Positions 7,619 through 17,246 of a DNA stretch of 43,551 nt are shown piece after piece. The notes under the pieces were generated by a model that saw nothing but the letters and a program-made list of their open reading frames with translations, had not been told where the DNA came from and ran no database searches. The position numbers were made by a program, and so were the translations under genes. Within the stretch, counting starts at the first letter, position 1. Each line of letters starts with the position of its first letter. The stretch is from Devosia sp. (GTDB lineage Bacteria > Pseudomonadota > Alphaproteobacteria > Rhizobiales > Devosiaceae), in the NCBI RefSeq assembly GCF_030689745.1, contig NZ_JAUYGL010000108.1, positions 1 through 43,551 of the forward strand. Direction: 5' to 3'.

Positions 7619-7957
7619 ATGCCAGCCCAGAAACCAACCAGCCTTGCCGCGCTTATCGCTCAGTTCCGTAAACAGGTCGCCAACTACGAAATCATGATGC
7701 GGGATGGCCTGGACAGCGTTGCTGCTGTCCGCAACACCTATGGCCCGGCGCTCGAAGCCCTGCAAAGCCCGCCAATAGCCACGACGCCGGCAGACACCGT
7801 CGCGGCCCTGCTTTACCTGCTCGACTTCGGCAATCTGCCCCCGGCCGATGAAGCCATCCTGCGCGCCGCCATCCCCGGCATAGCGCCCGAATTGGCATCC
7901 ACCCTTGGCTCGATGCCGCTGCCGAATTATCAGCCAGGCCGCCTGATGGAAAGCTGA
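7619..7957 (+). CDS. Hypothetical protein, 112 residues
   Basis: I do not recognise the family. The protein has an amphipathic start (LAALIAQFRKQVANYEIMMRDGLDSV), an alanine/proline-rich middle and a helical LLYLLDFGNLPPADEAILRAAIPG segment. It is soluble, with no signal peptide or membrane span. The ATG at 7619 has no convincing Shine-Dalgarno, and the upstream bases are AT-rich (GTTTATTAT), so expression is uncertain. It stands alone between ridA (diverging) and tRNA-Leu (converging). A real small gene is more likely than not because codon use and composition match those of its neighbours. Confidence 0.5.
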   Translation: MPAQKPTSLAALIAQFRKQVANYEIMMRDGLDSVAAVRNTYGPALEALQSPPIATTPADTVAALLYLLDFGNLPPADEAILRAAIPGIAPELASTLGSMPLPNYQPGRLMES

Positions 7958-8012
7958 ACCGCACCGCGCCACAGCGCGTCCGCGTGATGGTTGATGTCCG
8001 GCCACGTCATTA

Positions 8013-8098
8013 TGGTGCGGGCGGCGGGACTTGAACCCGCACGGGGATACCCCCTCCGGATTTTAAGTCCGGTGTGTCTACCATTCCACCACGCCCGC
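8013..8098 (-). tRNA. tRNA-Leu (anticodon UAA)
   Basis: Read on the minus strand from 8098, the acceptor arm GCGGGCG pairs with CGCCCGC and is followed by discriminator A and an encoded CCA at 8015-8013. The anticodon stem CCGGA/TCCGG encloses the loop CTTAAAA, giving anticodon TAA. A long variable arm (GAGGGGGTATCCCC region) marks a class II tRNA, as expected for leucine. The T arm has GGTTCAAGTCC. Total length is 86 bases including CCA. Confidence 0.97.
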
Positions 8099-8345
8099 AG
8101 CGCATCGGCGATTAGCACGCTCCCCGAGCTGTGCCAACGCTGTTAGGCGATTCCCGCTCAGCAGAATGCGCCGCCCGATCAGAGGGCGTCCCGGGGACGC
8201 ACTACGCAGCGGCCATTGCCCGCGCCATCCCAACAGCCAAGCTCCATACACACATTGGTCAACGTCGCGACCGCTGGTGACAATTGCTTGTTTTCGCAGC
8301 AATACCGTGCAGGATGCGTGCGTCATTCCTGCATGGAGAGAGCAC

Positions 8346-8792
8346 ATGTACCAGCACATTCTGATCGCCACCGATGGCTCGGACCTGGCCACCAAGGGTC
8401 TTGAACAGGGCCTGAAGCTGGCCAAGGCGCTGGGGGCGAAAGCGACGGTGCTGACGGTGTCCGAACCGCTGAGCGAGCAGATGGCAAATGCGGCACGGCT
8501 GGGCGGCATCGGTGATCCCGTCGGGCGCTACGACCAGCAGATCGATACCGTCATGCGGGAACGCTTCACTGAAATCGAGAAACGCGGCACCGAACACGGC
8601 GTCGCCGCGACGCTGGCCCACGAAATTGACGGATTTCCGGCCGAGGCAATCATCAGGTACGCCAAACTCAATGGCTGTGACCTCATCGTGATGGCCTCGC
8701 ACGGTCGCCGTGGCATGCAAAAGCTGCTGCTGGGCAGTCAGACAGCTGAAGTGCTGGCCCACACCACCATTCCCGTCCTCGTCGTCCGCTAG
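8346..8792 (+). CDS. Universal stress protein (UspA family)
   Basis: Encodes 148 residues with the Usp alpha/beta fold. It opens with YQHILIATDGSDLA (strand 1 and the ATP-contact aspartate). It ends with CDLIVMASHGRRGMQKLLLGS followed by VLAHTTIPVLVVR, the G-x2-G...GS nucleotide-binding pattern of the ATP-binding Usp class. Usp proteins dimerise in the cytosol and are induced by stress or growth arrest. The ATG at 8346 is preceded by GGAGAG. About 250 bases lie between it and tRNA-Leu and hold the promoter; an ATTGCT...AGCAAT inverted repeat (8283-8303) lies there but matches no operator I can name with confidence. Confidence 0.93.
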   Translation: MYQHILIATDGSDLATKGLEQGLKLAKALGAKATVLTVSEPLSEQMANAARLGGIGDPVGRYDQQIDTVMRERFTEIEKRGTEHGVAATLAHEIDGFPAEAIIRYAKLNGCDLIVMASHGRRGMQKLLLGSQTAEVLAHTTIPVLVVR

Positions 8793-8827
8793 AGGCTGCC
8801 CCGGTCGCAGGTTGGACTATCGAGCGT

Positions 8828-8845
8828 TCCCCGCCGAGGCGGGGA
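8828..8845. terminator. Possible hairpin terminator between uspA-like gene and gpt
   Basis: An 8-bp G+C-rich inverted repeat TCCCCGCC/GGCGGGGA with a 2-base centre lies between the two converging genes. There is no T run on either side, so it may only assist termination or stabilise 3' ends. Confidence 0.35.
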
Positions 8846-8851
8846 CGTCCC

Positions 8852-9349
8852 TCAGTCGGTCCCGCCGCTGATCGGGGCGACATAGGCGACGTCCAGATCC
8901 CACGGAAAGAAGATCCAGGTGTCCTGGCTGACTTCGGTAATGAAGGTGTCCACCATCTCGCGGCCCTTTGGCTTGGCATAGACCGTGGCAAAATGCGCGT
9001 TCGGCAGCATCTCGCGGACCACGCGGGCAGTCGAGCCGGTATCGACCAGATCGTCCACGATCAGCACCTTGGCGCCGGAAACGGCCAGATCACGCACCGA
9101 TTGGCTGATCTCCTTGAGCACCTGGATGCCGCCCTTGTTCTGGTGGTCATAGCTCTTGACCGCCACGGTCTCGACGGTACGGATATTGAGCTCGCGCGCC
9201 ACGATGGCTGCGGGCACCAGGCCGCCACGGGCAATGGCCACGACCGCATCGAACGGCCCCATGGTGGCCAGACGCCAAGCCAGGGCCCGGCTGTCGCGGT
9301 GAAACTGGTCCCACGTTACCGGGAACGACTTCTGGTTGGGATCGCTCAA
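8852..9349 (-). CDS. gpt: Xanthine phosphoribosyltransferase
   Basis: Salvages xanthine (and guanine) to the nucleotide with PRPP at the inner face of the membrane or in the cytosol. The 165-residue protein contains the PRPP-binding signature [14 protein letters not shown] (95-108), the ARGGL segment near 40-44 and the C-terminal WIFFPWD specific to the Gpt group. The start is TTG at 9349: GGAGAGACAG lies just upstream at standard spacing and no ATG or GTG fits. It is transcribed alone. Its presence next to a purine-rich region is coincidental, since the pur cluster lies 9 kb away. Confidence 0.94.
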   Translation of the reverse strand: MSDPNQKSFPVTWDQFHRDSRALAWRLATMGPFDAVVAIARGGLVPAAIVARELNIRTVETVAVKSYDHQNKGGIQVLKEISQSVRDLAVSGAKVLIVDDLVDTGSTARVVREMLPNAHFATVYAKPKGREMVDTFITEVSQDTWIFFPWDLDVAYVAPISGGTD

Positions 9350-9431
9350 ACTGTCTCTCCTGCACCGGCGTCACGCGCCCGGTTGAATTTTCGGAAGGCC
9401 GTTGTGTAGCAAAGCTGAGGCGCTGCGCCAA

Positions 9432-10202
9432 TCAGTCTTCTGCCGGTGTGGCAATGCCGGCCTTGGCATGAGCCGCCGCCACCATCGCCCGCACCTTGGC
9501 TGCCGCCTCTTCCAGCCGGGCCGGATCGGACGAGCGCAGCACCAGTTCGGTCATGATCCGATCCTGGCCCATTTGCGGGTAGCTGCCCATTTTGACGTCC
9601 GGATATTCGGCCTGCAGCTCGCCCAGCGGCCCGCCGACCGTGCCCTCGCCCACCAAGGCCTTGACCGTCACCGACAGCACCTTCTTGCCGCCCCTCAGCG
9701 TCGGCACCAGCGCTTCGAGCATGGCCCGCATGATCACCGGCACCCCGGCCATCACATGCACATTGTCGATCCGGAAGCCCGGCGCGGCGCTGACCGAATT
9801 CACGATCAGGTCGGCGCCTTCCGGAATCCGCGCCATGCGCAGCCGGGCCTCGTTGACCTCGGTCCCGGTCTGCTTCCAGCGCGACTCGAGCATTTCGCGG
9901 GCCAGCGGATTGATCGGCAGCGCCACGCCAAAGGCCTTGGCCACCGCATCGGCAGTGATGTCGTCATGGGTCGGCCCGATGCCGCCAGTGGTAAACACAT
10001 AGGTGTAGCGCACCCGCATGGCGTTGAGCGCGTCGACGATTTCGTCGGTCTCGTCGCTGACCACCCGCACTTCCTTGAGCTCGATCCCCAGATCGGTGCA
10101 GAAATCGGCGGTCGCGCCAATGTTGACGTCCTTGGTCCGCCCCGAGAGGATTTCATCGCCGATCACCAGAAGGCCGGCGGTTACGCTGTCTGCGCTGGGC
10201 AT
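9432..10202 (-). CDS. CinA N-terminal/MoaB-like molybdopterin-binding domain protein
   Basis: Encodes 256 residues built on the MoCF-biosynthesis fold: AGLLVIGDEILSGRTKDVN (about 9-27) and VFTTGGIGPTHDDITADAV (about 68-86) are the two signature blocks. The protein stops without the C-terminal nicotinamide-nucleotide amidase domain of full CinA, so it belongs to the short COG1058-type proteins common in alphaproteobacteria. In full-length CinA the first domain is a pyrophosphatase acting on ADP-ribose or NAD-type compounds; whether this one does so is unknown. AGGGAAC provides a Shine-Dalgarno before the ATG. It diverges from map. Confidence 0.85.
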   Translation of the reverse strand: MPSADSVTAGLLVIGDEILSGRTKDVNIGATADFCTDLGIELKEVRVVSDETDEIVDALNAMRVRYTYVFTTGGIGPTHDDITADAVAKAFGVALPINPLAREMLESRWKQTGTEVNEARLRMARIPEGADLIVNSVSAAPGFRIDNVHVMAGVPVIMRAMLEALVPTLRGGKKVLSVTVKALVGEGTVGGPLGELQAEYPDVKMGSYPQMGQDRIMTELVLRSSDPARLEEAAAKVRAMVAAAHAKAGIATPAED

Positions 10203-10284
10203 GGATTGTTCCCTGAATATGAGGGATCAGCAATGCCCGGGAGCGATTACCGCGTCAAGCGGCGCTGTTGGTCTTCCAATCACG

Positions 10285-10319
10285 CTCCAGTGCGCCTATT
10301 TTCGGCGCACCAATTGGAG
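10285..10319 (+). promoter_or_regulatory. Hairpin overlapping the Shine-Dalgarno of map
   Basis: GTGCGCC (10290-10296) and GGCGCAC (10304-10310) form a 7-bp stem with a 7-base loop. Below it, CTCC (10285-10288) can pair with GGAG (10316-10319), which is the Shine-Dalgarno for the map ATG at 10326, leaving an asymmetric internal loop. Folding would hide the ribosome site. No known riboswitch class is matched. Confidence 0.4.
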
Positions 10320-10325
10320 TTCTAG

Positions 10326-11159
10326 ATGATTACCTTTGTCGACGCCCCTGCCAAAGCCCGCCGCACCGCCGGCGTCATCCCGCTGCATGGGGCGGAAGGA
10401 TTTGCGGGCATGCGCAAGGCTGGCGCCCTCACCGCCCAGGCGCTCGACATCCTCACCGACTACGTCGAGCCCGGCGTGCCCACTGCCACCATCGACAAGA
10501 TCGCCTACGAATTCGCCCGCGACAACGGCGCCGTGCCGGCCACCCTGTTCTACAAGGGCTACCGCCACTCGCTGTGCACCTCGATCAACCACGTGGTCTG
10601 CCACGGCATCCCCGACGAGCGTGCCCTGCGCGACGGCGACATCGTCAATATCGATCTCACCCTGGTGGTCGATGGCTGGCATGGCGATTCGAGCCGCATG
10701 TACCCGGTCGGCGAGATTTCCCGCAAGGCCGAACGCCTGATCGAAATCACCTATGCCAGCCTCGAGGCCGGTCTGGCCGCGGCCATACCGGGCAACACCA
10801 CCGGCGATATCGGCCACGCCATCCAGACCCTGGCCGAGGCTGAACGCATGAGCGTGGTGCGCGATTTCGTCGGCCACGGCCTGGGCCAGCTGTTCCATGA
10901 CGAGCCCAATATTCTCCACTTCGGCAAGCCGGGTACCGGTGTACCGCTCAAGCCGGGCATGATCTTCACCATCGAACCGATGATCAATCTGGGCCGGCCC
11001 GACGTGAAAATTCTCTCCGATGGCTGGACCGCCGTCACCCGTGATCGCACCCTGTCGGCGCAGTGTGAGCACTCCATCGGCATCACCGAAACCGGCCATG
11101 AGATTTTCACCCTGTCGCCGGGCGGATTGTTCAATCCGCTGGCCGTGCGGGCCGCCTGA
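10326..11159 (+). CDS. map: Methionine aminopeptidase, type I
   Basis: Removes the N-terminal methionine from new proteins, using two divalent metals. All five metal ligands are visible: Asp110, Asp121, His184, Glu217 and Glu248, with His93 as the substrate-binding histidine. The blocks [39 protein letters not shown] and FTIEPM are textbook type I. The length of 277 residues is slightly long because of a short N-terminal extension seen in alphaproteobacterial forms. The stop overlaps the radC start (TGATG), so the two genes are coupled. The leader may fold over the Shine-Dalgarno (separate entry). Confidence 0.97.
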   Translation: MITFVDAPAKARRTAGVIPLHGAEGFAGMRKAGALTAQALDILTDYVEPGVPTATIDKIAYEFARDNGAVPATLFYKGYRHSLCTSINHVVCHGIPDERALRDGDIVNIDLTLVVDGWHGDSSRMYPVGEISRKAERLIEITYASLEAGLAAAIPGNTTGDIGHAIQTLAEAERMSVVRDFVGHGLGQLFHDEPNILHFGKPGTGVPLKPGMIFTIEPMINLGRPDVKILSDGWTAVTRDRTLSAQCEHSIGITETGHEIFTLSPGGLFNPLAVRAA

Positions 11160-11890
11160 TGAGCGACCGGCCCGACGAATTCGCCGAGGCCGGCTTTCCA
11201 GCGCCCGATACGGGCGTCGACGACCATGCGGGCCATCGCCAGCGGGTGCGCGAACGCTTCCTCAAGGTGGGGGGTGACGCGCTCGAAGATTACGAACTGC
11301 TCGAACTGGCCCTGCAACTGGCCATTCCCCGGCGCGATACCAAGGCGCTGGCCAAGACGCTGCTGCGCGAATTCGGCTCGTTTTCCGGCGTCTTCACCGC
11401 CAGCCAGGCGCGTCTGGCCACTATCAAGGGGCTGGGCCCCACCACCATTGCCCATCTCAAGGTGATCCAGGCGGTTGCCGCCCGCTTCGGTCGCGACAGG
11501 ATCGACTCCGCCCAACCCATATTGTCGTCCTGGTCGCAACTGATCGAGTACTGCAACAGCCAGATGGCCTATCAGAGCATCGAGCAGTTCCGCATTCTGT
11601 TTCTGGACAAGAAAAACCGGCTGATCGCCGATGAGGTGCAGCAGACCGGCACCGTCGATCACACCCCCGTCTATCCGCGCGAGGTGATCCGCCGCACGCT
11701 CGAACTCTCCGCTACCGCCATCATCCTGGTGCACAACCACCCCTCGGGTGACCCGGCGCCCTCGTCCGCCGATGTGCGCATGACCAAGGACATCAACGAC
11801 ATCGCCAGGCCGCTCGGCATCACGCTGCACGATCACATCATCATTGGCAAAACCGGCCACGCCTCGCTGCGCGGCCTCAAGCTACTCTGA
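11159..11890 (+). CDS. radC: RadC family JAB1/MPN-domain protein
   Basis: Encodes 243 residues with an N-terminal helix-hairpin-helix region ([18 protein letters not shown], about 86-103) and a C-terminal JAMM domain. The metal motif HxH...D is complete: His192 and His194 in VHNHPSGDP and Asp205. Despite the historical name, a role in DNA repair has not held up and the biochemical function is not settled; a metallo-isopeptidase or nuclease-like activity is possible. It overlaps map by one base at its start and overlaps the converging GNAT-like gene by 9 bases at its end. map-radC adjacency is common in alphaproteobacteria. Confidence 0.94.
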   Translation: MSDRPDEFAEAGFPAPDTGVDDHAGHRQRVRERFLKVGGDALEDYELLELALQLAIPRRDTKALAKTLLREFGSFSGVFTASQARLATIKGLGPTTIAHLKVIQAVAARFGRDRIDSAQPILSSWSQLIEYCNSQMAYQSIEQFRILFLDKKNRLIADEVQQTGTVDHTPVYPREVIRRTLELSATAIILVHNHPSGDPAPSSADVRMTKDINDIARPLGITLHDHIIIGKTGHASLRGLKLL

Positions 11891-13138
11891 TGGCGCGCCT
11901 TGCGCTGGCAGCCTTTTCGCGCCGCTGAACCGGTCAATCACCTGCTGCGCCATGCGGAAACCCGCCTTGAGCTGCTGGTTGGCCTTGATCCGGGCCCTGG
12001 CCTTCTGAAAGCTCTGATGGGCAATGACAATCAGCCCACCGCGCCAGTTGAGCCCGATATAGTGCTGCCGCAGCGGCAGCTGCACATTGCACCAATGGCG
12101 CTTCTCGTCGGTGAAACCGGCGCCCATATCGAACACGGCAATGCCTTGGTCGAAAACGCTCTGCATGACCCGCAACAGGCATTGCTTGCCCGGTGAGCCG
12201 TTCTGGATCGCCGGGTCATCGCTCATTGAGGAAATCAGGCAGAACATGCGGTCATTGTGCACCACATTGTAGCGCACCGCGACCGTGTCGCCATTCAGCC
12301 GCAGCACGTGCAGCCGTACATCGACCCCGGAATCGGGAGCCGCTATCGCCTGATAGAAACCGGTCAGCCGATCATACACAAAAGTGTCGCGAATCCCCTG
12401 CGCCTGGAACCGCGCCGAGCGTTGCTGGAACATCGTTGCAATGGCCCGCTCGGTGGCGCCGCCATTGCGGATCTCCTCAAAACTGACCGCGCCCATGGCA
12501 TTGAGCCGGTCGCCCTGCTGCCGGTCATGCTTGCGCCGCGACTTGCTGCGCTGCAGCCGGTCACACGCCTCCCAGCTGCCATATTCGGAGCGATACAGCG
12601 TCTCGACGGCGAGCGCGCTGCCCAGCTCGTCACACAGCCCCTCATGCCCGCCCACCGCCATGGGGATCGAGCGCAGATAGATCATGTCCGCACCCCTGAG
12701 GGCCCCGGTCATCGCCGCCCACAAAGCCTTGCGGCCCGCCGGCCCCATCCGCGCCAGCCGCTCATAATCGGCCACCGGCGCATAGCAGCCCGCATTGGCG
12801 CCCGGAAACCAGGTCAGGATCGGCTGGCCATAAACGCGCTTGCGATGCAGCGGCAACAGGGCCACCGCCACGCCATCGACCCGCCCCACCACATAGCGCT
12901 GGTCAGCCGGTGCAATGCCGCGCTGAGTGACCCAGGCCCGGATAAAATCAAAACTCTGCCCCGGCGATTCGATGGCCGTGCGCGTCAATGCCCGCCACAC
13001 ATCCTCGACCTCGGCAATCTCATGGCTCACCGCAACGCTGATCGCCATTGGCATAGTCGCAGCCGGAACCCCATCGCCGGCCAGAGTGGCGGATGGCGGC
13101 ATTGTCGGGTCCAGCGCTGGCAACACGGTTTCACTCAT
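11882..13138 (-). CDS. GNAT-superfamily protein of the CelD/BioF2-like type
   Basis: Encodes 418 residues. The N-terminal third ([19 protein letters not shown]...[13 protein letters not shown]) and the later block containing [26 protein letters not shown] are features of the Acetyltransf_6/CelD-like group, which has two tandem GNAT folds. Members occur in polysaccharide synthesis regions and are related to FemX-type aminoacyltransferases; none of those genes is nearby here. A basic stretch ([15 protein letters not shown], about 193-207) may be a surface or nucleic-acid-contacting helix. The ATG at 13138 lacks a clear Shine-Dalgarno, so the true start could be downstream. Its 3' end overlaps radC by 9 bases. 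Confidence 0.75.
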   Translation of the reverse strand: MSETVLPALDPTMPPSATLAGDGVPAATMPMAISVAVSHEIAEVEDVWRALTRTAIESPGQSFDFIRAWVTQRGIAPADQRYVVGRVDGVAVALLPLHRKRVYGQPILTWFPGANAGCYAPVADYERLARMGPAGRKALWAAMTGALRGADMIYLRSIPMAVGGHEGLCDELGSALAVETLYRSEYGSWEACDRLQRSKSRRKHDRQQGDRLNAMGAVSFEEIRNGGATERAIATMFQQRSARFQAQGIRDTFVYDRLTGFYQAIAAPDSGVDVRLHVLRLNGDTVAVRYNVVHNDRMFCLISSMSDDPAIQNGSPGKQCLLRVMQSVFDQGIAVFDMGAGFTDEKRHWCNVQLPLRQHYIGLNWRGGLIVIAHQSFQKARARIKANQQLKAGFRMAQQVIDRFSGAKRLPAQGAPSE

Positions 13139-13230
13139 GCAGCGCAGTGTGCCGCCCCCGGGTAAATCAGGACTGAACCGGAACCGGAAAAATCACGTAT
13201 CTGTGACCACGGTTAAGCGGCCATTACCGC

Positions 13231-13965
13231 TCAGCCGAAATTGGCAAGTGCCGGGAAGGTCTCAAGAAACCAGTAGGATAGCCGGCTGAAATTGCCGGTC
13301 AGGAACAGCACGCCGGTGAGCACCAGCAGGCCGCCCATCACCCGCTCAACCGTCTGCAGATGGCGCTTGAAGCCCTGGAAGAATGCCAGGAACGGCCCCA
13401 CCGCAATGCCGGCCAGAAAGAACGGCACGCCCAGCCCCAGCGAATACAGGCCCAGCAACCCGGCCCCTTCCCAGGCCGTGCCCTTGCTCGCCGCTACCGA
13501 CAGCACTGCCGCCAGCACCGGCCCGATGCAGGGCGTCCAGCCAATGGCAAAGGCCAGGCCGAGCAGAAAGCCGCCCAGCGGCCCGCTGGCCACCCCCGGC
13601 CCCTGGTGCCGCATCTGCCGGTCGAGCAGGCCGATGCGATAGACGCCCAGGAAATGCAGGCCCATGGCGATGATCAACACGCCGGCAATCGGCGTCAGGA
13701 TCGGCAAGGCCTGCCGAAACACCTGGCCAAAGGCCGTCGCTGTGGCGCCCAGCAAGACGAACACCACGGTAAAGCCGAAAATGAAGAACAGCGACGTGAA
13801 CGCCACCCGGCGTTGCAGGGCCCCGGCAGTGGTACCCTCATCGCGCAGCTGGTCAAAGCTCGCGCCACTCATATAGGTGAGATAAGGCGGCACCAGCGGC
13901 AGCACGCATGGCGACAGAAAGCTCAGCACGCCGGCGCCGAACACCAATGGCAGTGAAAATTCCAA
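13231..13965 (-). CDS. ccdA: CcdA-type cytochrome c biogenesis/thiol-disulfide transporter
   Basis: Polytopic inner-membrane protein of 244 residues with six hydrophobic segments. It carries reducing equivalents from cytosolic thioredoxin to periplasmic partners, for example in c-type cytochrome maturation. The two redox cysteines are present: Cys20 in SPCVLPLVPPY and Cys146 in GWTPCIGP. The start is TTG at 13965, supported by GGGAG 7 bases upstream and by the absence of another start before the first conserved helix. No periplasmic thioredoxin-like partner is adjacent in this window. It is apparently transcribed alone. Confidence 0.93.
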   Translation of the reverse strand: MEFSLPLVFGAGVLSFLSPCVLPLVPPYLTYMSGASFDQLRDEGTTAGALQRRVAFTSLFFIFGFTVVFVLLGATATAFGQVFRQALPILTPIAGVLIIAMGLHFLGVYRIGLLDRQMRHQGPGVASGPLGGFLLGLAFAIGWTPCIGPVLAAVLSVAASKGTAWEGAGLLGLYSLGLGVPFFLAGIAVGPFLAFFQGFKRHLQTVERVMGGLLVLTGVLFLTGNFSRLSYWFLETFPALANFG

Positions 13966-14083
13966 GATGACGCTCCCGTTTGCGGTGTTGTTCTACCGCG
14001 TCGGCCCGCCAATGCAATGCGCCCGATGTCACATCGCCCCTTCGTGAAGCGGGCCGCCCGAACGCGCGCCCATGCCGCCGGAT

Positions 14084-14269
14084 TCAGCCGCGCGCGATCA
14101 CCTGGTAAAATCCGCGCAGCATCTGGCGGCAGTTTGCCAGCGTCGCGCCGATCACCGCGAACGGCCCCGGCGGATCGACGTAATCGCGCAGCATCCGCTC
14201 GGCGAGCCGATAGCCCTCGCGCACTATGCGGCGCTCATCAAGCGGCAGACCAATCGACGGAACTCGCAT
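14084..14269 (-). CDS. Small hypothetical protein, 61 residues
   Basis: Basic, soluble small protein with a DERRIVREGYRLAERMLRDYVDPPGPF segment followed by a short hydrophobic helix and an arginine-rich tail. I do not recognise a family. The ATG at 14269 has a strong GGGAGG Shine-Dalgarno at 5 bases, better than the in-frame GTG at 14272, which supports translation. It lies alone between ccdA and the diverging rpe. Confidence 0.55.
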   Translation of the reverse strand: MRVPSIGLPLDERRIVREGYRLAERMLRDYVDPPGPFAVIGATLANCRQMLRGFYQVIARG

Positions 14270-14494
14270 CACGCCCTCCCAGATATGGTTGACGAAACCT
14301 TAACGCAGACCCGCGCCGGAGTCCGCTGCGATGCCGTTTTATGGTTTACACCGCGACCCTGGCCCGCCATCGTTGAAGGCCTGGGCCCGCAACCGCCCCC
14401 GCACAAGCAATGCTGCCCGGCCACCTCCACCCTTGCCCTAACCCCCTGCCCGCTATATTCCAGCCTCATCCCTGCCGGCTGAGGTATTGCTGCC

Positions 14495-15175
14495 ATGACC
14501 ACGCGACCGATCCGCATCGCCCCGTCCATCCTTTCGGCCGATTTCAGCCGGCTCGGCGAAGAAGTCGCGGCGATTGACGCGGCCGGCGCCGATTACATCC
14601 ATGTCGATGTGATGGATGGCCATTTCGTGCCCAATATCAGCTTTGGCCCGCTGGTCATGGCATCGGTGCGCAAGATCACCAGCAAGCCGTTCGACGTGCA
14701 TTTGATGATTGCCCCGGTCGATCTCTATATCCCCGCCTTCGCCAGGGCCGGCGCCGATATCATCACCGTGCATGTCGAAGCTGGCCCGCATCTGCACCGC
14801 ACCATTCAGGCCATCAAGGCCGAGGGCAAGAAGGCCGGCGTCGCCATCAATCCGGCCACCCCCGTCTCCGCCCTCGAGCATGTGATCGGCGATATCGACC
14901 TGTTGCTGATCATGTCGGTCAATCCCGGCTTCGGCGGCCAGAGCTTCATTCCCGAATCGCTGAACAAGCTGCGCCAGGCGCGCGCGCTGATCGGCGACCG
15001 CGCCATCGATCTCGAAGTCGATGGCGGCATCACCCCCGACAATGCCCGCGCCGTGGCCGAAGCCGGCGCCAATGTTTTTGTCGCCGGCTCCTCGGTTTAT
15101 GGCGGCAATGACGCAGCCACCTATGCCCCCCGCATTGCCGCCATCCGTACTGCGGCCTCCACCCGCCTCGCCTGA
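14495..15175 (+). CDS. rpe: Ribulose-phosphate 3-epimerase
   Basis: Interconverts ribulose 5-phosphate and xylulose 5-phosphate in the pentose phosphate and Calvin pathways. This TIM-barrel protein of 226 residues has the metal ligands His36, Asp38, His69 and Asp176 in the strands [16 protein letters not shown] and DLEVDGGIT. The phosphate loop is NPGFGGQSF (143-151). Asp38 and Asp176 are the acid/base pair. GAGG lies about 10 bases before the ATG. The gap to purB is only 30 bases, so rpe and purB are probably co-transcribed. It acts directly on the product of gnd at the other end of the window. Confidence 0.96.
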   Translation: MTTRPIRIAPSILSADFSRLGEEVAAIDAAGADYIHVDVMDGHFVPNISFGPLVMASVRKITSKPFDVHLMIAPVDLYIPAFARAGADIITVHVEAGPHLHRTIQAIKAEGKKAGVAINPATPVSALEHVIGDIDLLLIMSVNPGFGGQSFIPESLNKLRQARALIGDRAIDLEVDGGITPDNARAVAEAGANVFVAGSSVYGGNDAATYAPRIAAIRTAASTRLA

Positions 15176-15205
15176 ATCAACTATTGAACCCGAAAGCCTA
15201 AGCCC

Positions 15206-16552
15206 ATGATCCCGCGCTATTCCCGCCCCGAAATGGTGTCCATCTGGTCCGCCGAAACGCGCTTTGCCATCTGGTTCGAGATCGAGGCCCACGCCACCAC
15301 CAAGCTCGCCGAACTGGGCGTGGTCCCCAAAGAGAGCGCCCAGAACATCTGGGACGTGATGAATGCGCGCAAGGCCGAGCATGGCGATTACGGCTTTGAC
15401 GTCGCGCGCATCGACGAGATCGAGCGCACCACCAAGCACGACGTCATCGCCTTCCTGACCCACCTCAGCGAAATCGTCGGCCCCGACGCCCGCTTCGTGC
15501 ATCAGGGCATGACCTCCTCGGACATTCTCGACACCACCCTCTCGGTGCAGATGGCCCGCGCCGCCGACCTGCTGATTGCCGATTGCGATGCCCTGCTCGC
15601 CGCCCTCAAGCGCCGCGCCTATGAGCACAAGGACACCATCACCATCGGTCGCAGCCACGGCATCCATGCCGAGCCGACCACCTTTGGCGTCAAGCTGGCC
15701 GAAGCCTATGCCGAGTTCAGCCGCAACCGCGCCCGCCTTGTCGCCGCCCGCGCCGAAATCGCCACCTGCGCCATCTCTGGCGCCATTGGCAGCTTTGCCA
15801 ATATCGATCCGCAGGTCGAAGAATATGTCGCCGAAAAGCTCGGGCTTTCCATCGAGCCGGTGTCGACCCAGGTGATCCCGCGCGACCGCCACGCCATGTT
15901 CTTCGCCACGCTGGGCGTCGTCGCCAGCTCCATTGAGCGCGTTGCCGTCGAAATCCGCCATTTGCAGCGCACCGAAGTGCTCGAAGCCGAGGAGTTCTTC
16001 TCTCCCGGCCAGAAGGGCTCTTCAGCCATGCCGCACAAGCGTAACCCGGTGCTGACCGAAAACCTCACCGGCCTCGCCCGCCTCGTGCGCGGCATGGTCA
16101 CCCCGGCGCTGGAAAACGTGGCGCTCTGGCACGAGCGCGATATCTCGCACTCCTCGGTCGAACGCATGATCGGCCCTGACGCCACCGTCACCCTCGACTT
16201 TGCGCTGGCCCGCCTCACCGGCGTCATCGACAAGCTGGTGGTCTATCCAGAAAACATGCGGAAAAACCTCGACCTGCTGGGCGGGTTGCATAATTCCCAG
16301 CGTATGCTGCTGGCCCTCACCCAGGCCGGCTATAGCCGCGAAGACAGCTATGCGGCCGTGCAGCGCAATGCCATGAAGGTCTGGGCCATGCAGGGCGACC
16401 GCGCCGGCCAGTTCGCAGCCAACCTCAAGAACGACCCCGAAGTGACTCTGAGCGATGCACAAATCGACGCCATGTTCGATGACGCCTATCACCTCAAGCA
16501 TGTCGACACGATCTTTGCCCGGGTCTTCGGCCAAGCCAGCAGCAAGGACTGA
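15206..16552 (+). CDS. purB: Adenylosuccinate lyase
   Basis: Catalyses two fumarate-releasing steps of purine synthesis: SAICAR to AICAR, and adenylosuccinate to AMP. The 448-residue protein belongs to the fumarase/aspartase superfamily. The signature GSSAMPHKRNP is at 271-281, with TSSD (103-106) and GRSHGIHAEP (148-157) forming the rest of the active site. It is cytosolic and tetrameric in known relatives. It lies downstream of rpe and 6 bases before an RBBP9-type hydrolase gene. The remaining pur genes seen here (C, S, Q, L) start 2 kb further on in a separate unit. Confidence 0.97.
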   Translation: MIPRYSRPEMVSIWSAETRFAIWFEIEAHATTKLAELGVVPKESAQNIWDVMNARKAEHGDYGFDVARIDEIERTTKHDVIAFLTHLSEIVGPDARFVHQGMTSSDILDTTLSVQMARAADLLIADCDALLAALKRRAYEHKDTITIGRSHGIHAEPTTFGVKLAEAYAEFSRNRARLVAARAEIATCAISGAIGSFANIDPQVEEYVAEKLGLSIEPVSTQVIPRDRHAMFFATLGVVASSIERVAVEIRHLQRTEVLEAEEFFSPGQKGSSAMPHKRNPVLTENLTGLARLVRGMVTPALENVALWHERDISHSSVERMIGPDATVTLDFALARLTGVIDKLVVYPENMRKNLDLLGGLHNSQRMLLALTQAGYSREDSYAAVQRNAMKVWAMQGDRAGQFAANLKNDPEVTLSDAQIDAMFDDAYHLKHVDTIFARVFGQASSKD

Positions 16553-16558
16553 TCGCCC

Positions 16559-17107
16559 ATGAAACTGGCCGAGTGCGACATCCTGATCCTGCCCGGTCTC
16601 GGCAATTCCGGCCCCGGCCATTGGCAAGTGCGCTGGGCCGAGCGCATGCGCACCGCGGCCATTGTGGAACAGGCCGATTGGGATGAACCCGACCTCGATG
16701 ACTGGGTCGCCACCATTGATCAGGCCTGTCGCCTGACCACGCGCCCAGTCGTGCTGATTGCCCACTCGCTGTCGGTCACGGCTGTGGCGCATGCCGCCAC
16801 CCGCCTGCCCGACAATGTGAGCGGCGCGTTTCTCGTTGCCCCCACCGACGTCGAACTGAGCCCCGCTGCCCCCGAAGAGGTGCATGGCTTCCGCCCGATC
16901 CCGCGCGATCCATTCCCGTTTCCGTCCATGCTCGTTGCCTCCAGCAACGACCCTTATGTATCGCTGGAACGGGCCGTGGAATTTGCCAATTGCTGGGGCT
17001 CCGATTTTCATCAGGCCGGCGAAGCCGGCCACATCAACCTGGACTCGGGCCACGGCCCCTGGCCGGAGGGCCTGCTGATGTTCACCCGGCTGATGCAGCG
17101 GCTCTAG
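16559..17107 (+). CDS. RBBP9/YdeN-type alpha/beta hydrolase
   Basis: Serine hydrolase of 182 residues. The catalytic triad can be placed: Ser70 in the elbow IAHSLSV, Asp131 in SSNDPYV and His158 in EAGHINLDSGHGPWPEG. The N-terminal LPGLGNSGPGHWQ supplies the oxyanion loop. The conserved WDEPDLDDWV segment also fits this family. Natural substrates of bacterial RBBP9-like proteins are mostly unknown. It begins 6 bases after the purB stop and is probably the last gene of an rpe-purB transcript. Confidence 0.9.
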   Translation: MKLAECDILILPGLGNSGPGHWQVRWAERMRTAAIVEQADWDEPDLDDWVATIDQACRLTTRPVVLIAHSLSVTAVAHAATRLPDNVSGAFLVAPTDVELSPAAPEEVHGFRPIPRDPFPFPSMLVASSNDPYVSLERAVEFANCWGSDFHQAGEAGHINLDSGHGPWPEGLLMFTRLMQRL

Positions 17108-17246
17108 TCTGGCCACTTCTGGATCGCCGCCAGCTTGCCACCGTCAACCTGCTCGCCCGCAGCCTGGTGCTGGCAGCCGCCATGTCCTGCCGCTCACCGT
17201 CCAGGCCCGGCCTCGCGCCCGGCGAGAAAGTGACGGTGCACCCTCG

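Noticed and set aside
8186..8200. GCGTCCC-G-GGGACGC palindrome upstream of the universal stress gene
   Set aside because: The single-base centre makes a poor hairpin, it lies about 150 bases from the start, and no operator class fits.
14453..15961. A 502-codon minus-strand frame opposite rpe and purB
   Set aside because: rpe and purB have full catalytic motifs on the plus strand; the antisense frame spans two genes and lacks any family pattern.
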